From the NCBI GenBank assembly GCA_034336665.1, contig CM067576.1, positions 11,151,385 through 11,215,384 on the forward strand: DNA of 64,000 bases. The letters are read 5' to 3'. The DNA comes from Luscinia megarhynchos (lineage: Eukaryota; Chordata; Aves; Passeriformes; Turdidae). Position numbers and translations under genes: made by a program. This document shows, one piece after another, positions 62,386 to 64,000 of this stretch (within the stretch, counting starts at the first letter, position 1; every line of letters starts with the position of its first letter). A model generated the notes under the pieces. The model was not told the DNA's origin and did not search any database. It was given only the letters and a program-made list of their open reading frames with translations.

Positions 62386-63884
62386 TTTAACAACAGGTTC
62401 GGTTTTATTGTTATTCTTTTTTTACATGATTCTTAGTGCATCATTTCAAATAAACTATCAAACTGTACAAAGGAACAGAGATAAAAGAAGAGGCGATAAA
62501 GTTGGGAAGAGGTTTTTAGTGTCATGAACCGTCATGGAAAACAGTAGTCCATAGGCTCTCAAACATTGAAGGTCCAAATAAATCTTATTTTGTTTGTTTA
62601 AAAAGTGCTGCAAAATATAAACAATAAATGACTGTAATTAGCAGCTACAAGATCCTTCAAAACTGGAACTTGATTACTGTGAACACACCTAGGGGAAAGA
62701 AAAGCAATCTGAGAAAAAGGATCTAACAGAACAGTGAAATAAATAAAGTGTGGGAGGACAGTCGTGGCATTGAAATGCAGAGGAATCACTTCAGCACAAC
62801 AGTAAATCATTGGACCACAGACAGCAGAAAGGAACAGAAACACAGTTCCCACTTAAAAGAGTACAGCATGTGCATCACAGGATGGAGGAATACAGCAGGG
62901 ACGGGCAGGTGGGATCACTCCTGCACACAAAGGTTCCGCTGGAGCTTGCACACAGCTCCAGCTGTGCCTCACACCCAGAGTGTGGATCCCATGCTTGCCA
63001 AACTAGCAGCCACTTGGGCAGTTTGTCTGAATAAGCAGGAATGGGAGAGCAATGTTCCACAGCAAAGCCAGGTGGGATTTCCATTTGAGTAAAAAAAAGG
63101 AGAAAAAGAAAAAAGATACACAGCTACTCCATTTTTTCAGAACATCCTGGTGGGCTGGTCAGACCCTCCACGTCCCTGGTGTCTTCCCCAGGCAGCTTGC
63201 CTTCACTTGCACACTGAGGTTAAAAACCCACGTTAGAGTTTCCTTATATATATATATTTATTTATATATATTCATATGTATATATATATAAAAAGGATGA
63301 GGAGACAGAGGGCCCGTCAGGCCTGTCCTGCTGTGGGCAGGTGATGTTCCCACATCGCCGTGCTGAAGACGCCTCTCGCCCGGCCGGTGACCAGCCCACG
63401 ACCCTGTCCTGTCAAACCGTGCTCCTCCTGGGGCAGGGACGTGCCCCTGCCACCCTGTGCCCTTCTCTGGGAGTGCTGCTGGTGCCACAGGCGTGGTCTC
63501 AGCCCAGTTTCCTGCTCTGCCAGGGACTGTGACCATGAACCGCTGGGGGCTCCGGGGAGGGAAGGAGGAGAGGCAGGGCTGGGGGAGGAAAGAGAAACCC
63601 AGCCCTTGAAGAACCAGCATATCCCTTTGTTGTGCAGGCTGCAGCAGGAGGGAAGGAAAAGCCACTGGTGCAGTTGGGAATGAAGAAGAGATGATGCTGA
63701 AATGCCAGAGCATTGTCAGAGAGTGTCAACTAAAGCTTCTTTGATTTCTTTCACTAGAGCAATCCCCATGTCATACATGTCTACGGTTTTGCTCATATAA
63801 TTTCCTAAGTAAAATTGTGCTCATCAATCTAAGTCCAGGAGCGCAGAGAATCACTGGTTCATCCCCCTGTGCACATGTTCCTTG
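62386..63884 (-). other. PSD2: Probable PSD2 3' UTR (minus strand)
   Basis: Sequence following the minus-strand stop codon at 63885-63887. A minus-strand AATAAA (plus-strand tttatt at 62404-62409) gives a plausible end near 62385; another lies in the AT repeat at 63257-63262. The region includes a TA-rich simple repeat (63245-63292). A 151-codon minus-strand open frame at 63258-63713 lies inside this UTR and resembles no protein I know. UTR extent is inferred. Confidence 0.5.
63245..63292. repeat. (TA)n-rich simple repeat
   Basis: Alternating TA tracts broken by TTTATT and TTCATATG, followed by AAAAAGG. It lies within the inferred 3' UTR of the minus-strand gene. Confidence 0.95.
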
Positions 63885-64000
63885 TTAAGTGTTCTGCTCT
63901 AAAATGTCCTTTTCTGCCTTGCAGCTGATGGACAGGTGCCCTTGGCTCAAGGAAGGGCTGGAATGCGTTTTCCGCAGAGCGATGTCCTCGGCTTCCACCT
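63885..64000 (-). CDS. PSD2: C-terminal end of PSD-family protein (probably PSD2), partial
   Basis: Reading the minus strand from 63998 gives VEAEDIALRKTHSSPSLSQG and HLSISCKAEKDILEQNT, then TAA at 63887-63885. The LRKTHSSPSLSQGH motif is what I associate with the C-termini of the PSD/EFA6 family, Sec7 and PH domain exchange factors for ARF6 at the plasma membrane. In human 5q31 the gene facing the 3' end of NRG2 is PSD2, and the orientation here (tail-to-tail) agrees. The catalytic domains lie beyond the window. The two bases at 64000-63999 read AG, so the last exon might start at 63998. Family assignment rests on a short motif plus synteny. Confidence 0.7.
   Translation of the reverse strand, partial: VEAEDIALRKTHSSPSLSQGHLSISCKAEKDILEQNT

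Noticed and set aside
63258..63713. 151-codon minus-strand open frame downstream of the PSD2 stop
   Set aside because: It lies after the stop codon in the inferred 3' UTR, ends in the TA repeat, and shows no domain.

Overview
This is vertebrate nuclear DNA, almost certainly from a bird. The coding parts are short exons with GT-AG splice sites and the introns are kilobases long. The interspersed repeats are CR1 LINE tails of avian type, including the 'CCTGCCATGGGCAGGGACACCTTCCACTA' family class that I associate with Neoaves and passerines. Order and species are inferred from repeat style only.

Nearly the whole window is one plus-strand gene, NRG2 (neuregulin-2), from within the intron before the Ig domain to the end of the 3' UTR. 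Recovered pieces: Ig-like domain in two exons (2084-2255, 14394-14512); an unexpected in-phase 66-nt exon (17794-17859); the main EGF exon with cysteines 1-4 (26749-26869); two alternative EGF-completing exons, alpha (37332-37408) and beta (37660-37718); a 24-nt microexon (45672-45695); the transmembrane exon (49874-49976); and four cytoplasmic-tail exons (50856-50979, 52222-52349, 54754-54978, 56353-57007, the last with the stop). All junction phases agree. The N-terminal exon and promoter lie upstream of the window. The 3' UTR runs to about 58745.

The gene encodes a membrane-anchored growth factor precursor. The Ig domain is outside the cell, the EGF domain is the ErbB3/ErbB4 ligand, and a transmembrane helix and long cytoplasmic tail follow. 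Alpha/beta choice sets the C-terminal EGF loop. Splicing alpha and beta together shifts the frame of the beta exon and ends in the 24-nt exon, giving a predicted soluble ligand from a dual-coding exon. This is the most interesting feature found.

At the far right, on the minus strand, lies the C-terminal coding end of a PSD/EFA6-family gene (probably PSD2) and its likely 3' UTR, tail-to-tail with NRG2. The introns hold scattered CR1 fragments and three tandem arrays (13190-13755, 31618-33068, 38060-38415). Two arrays have unit lengths that are not multiples of three and no stop in the unit, which creates very long but spurious open frames. I found no RNA genes, CRISPR arrays, prokaryotic features or complete mobile elements.
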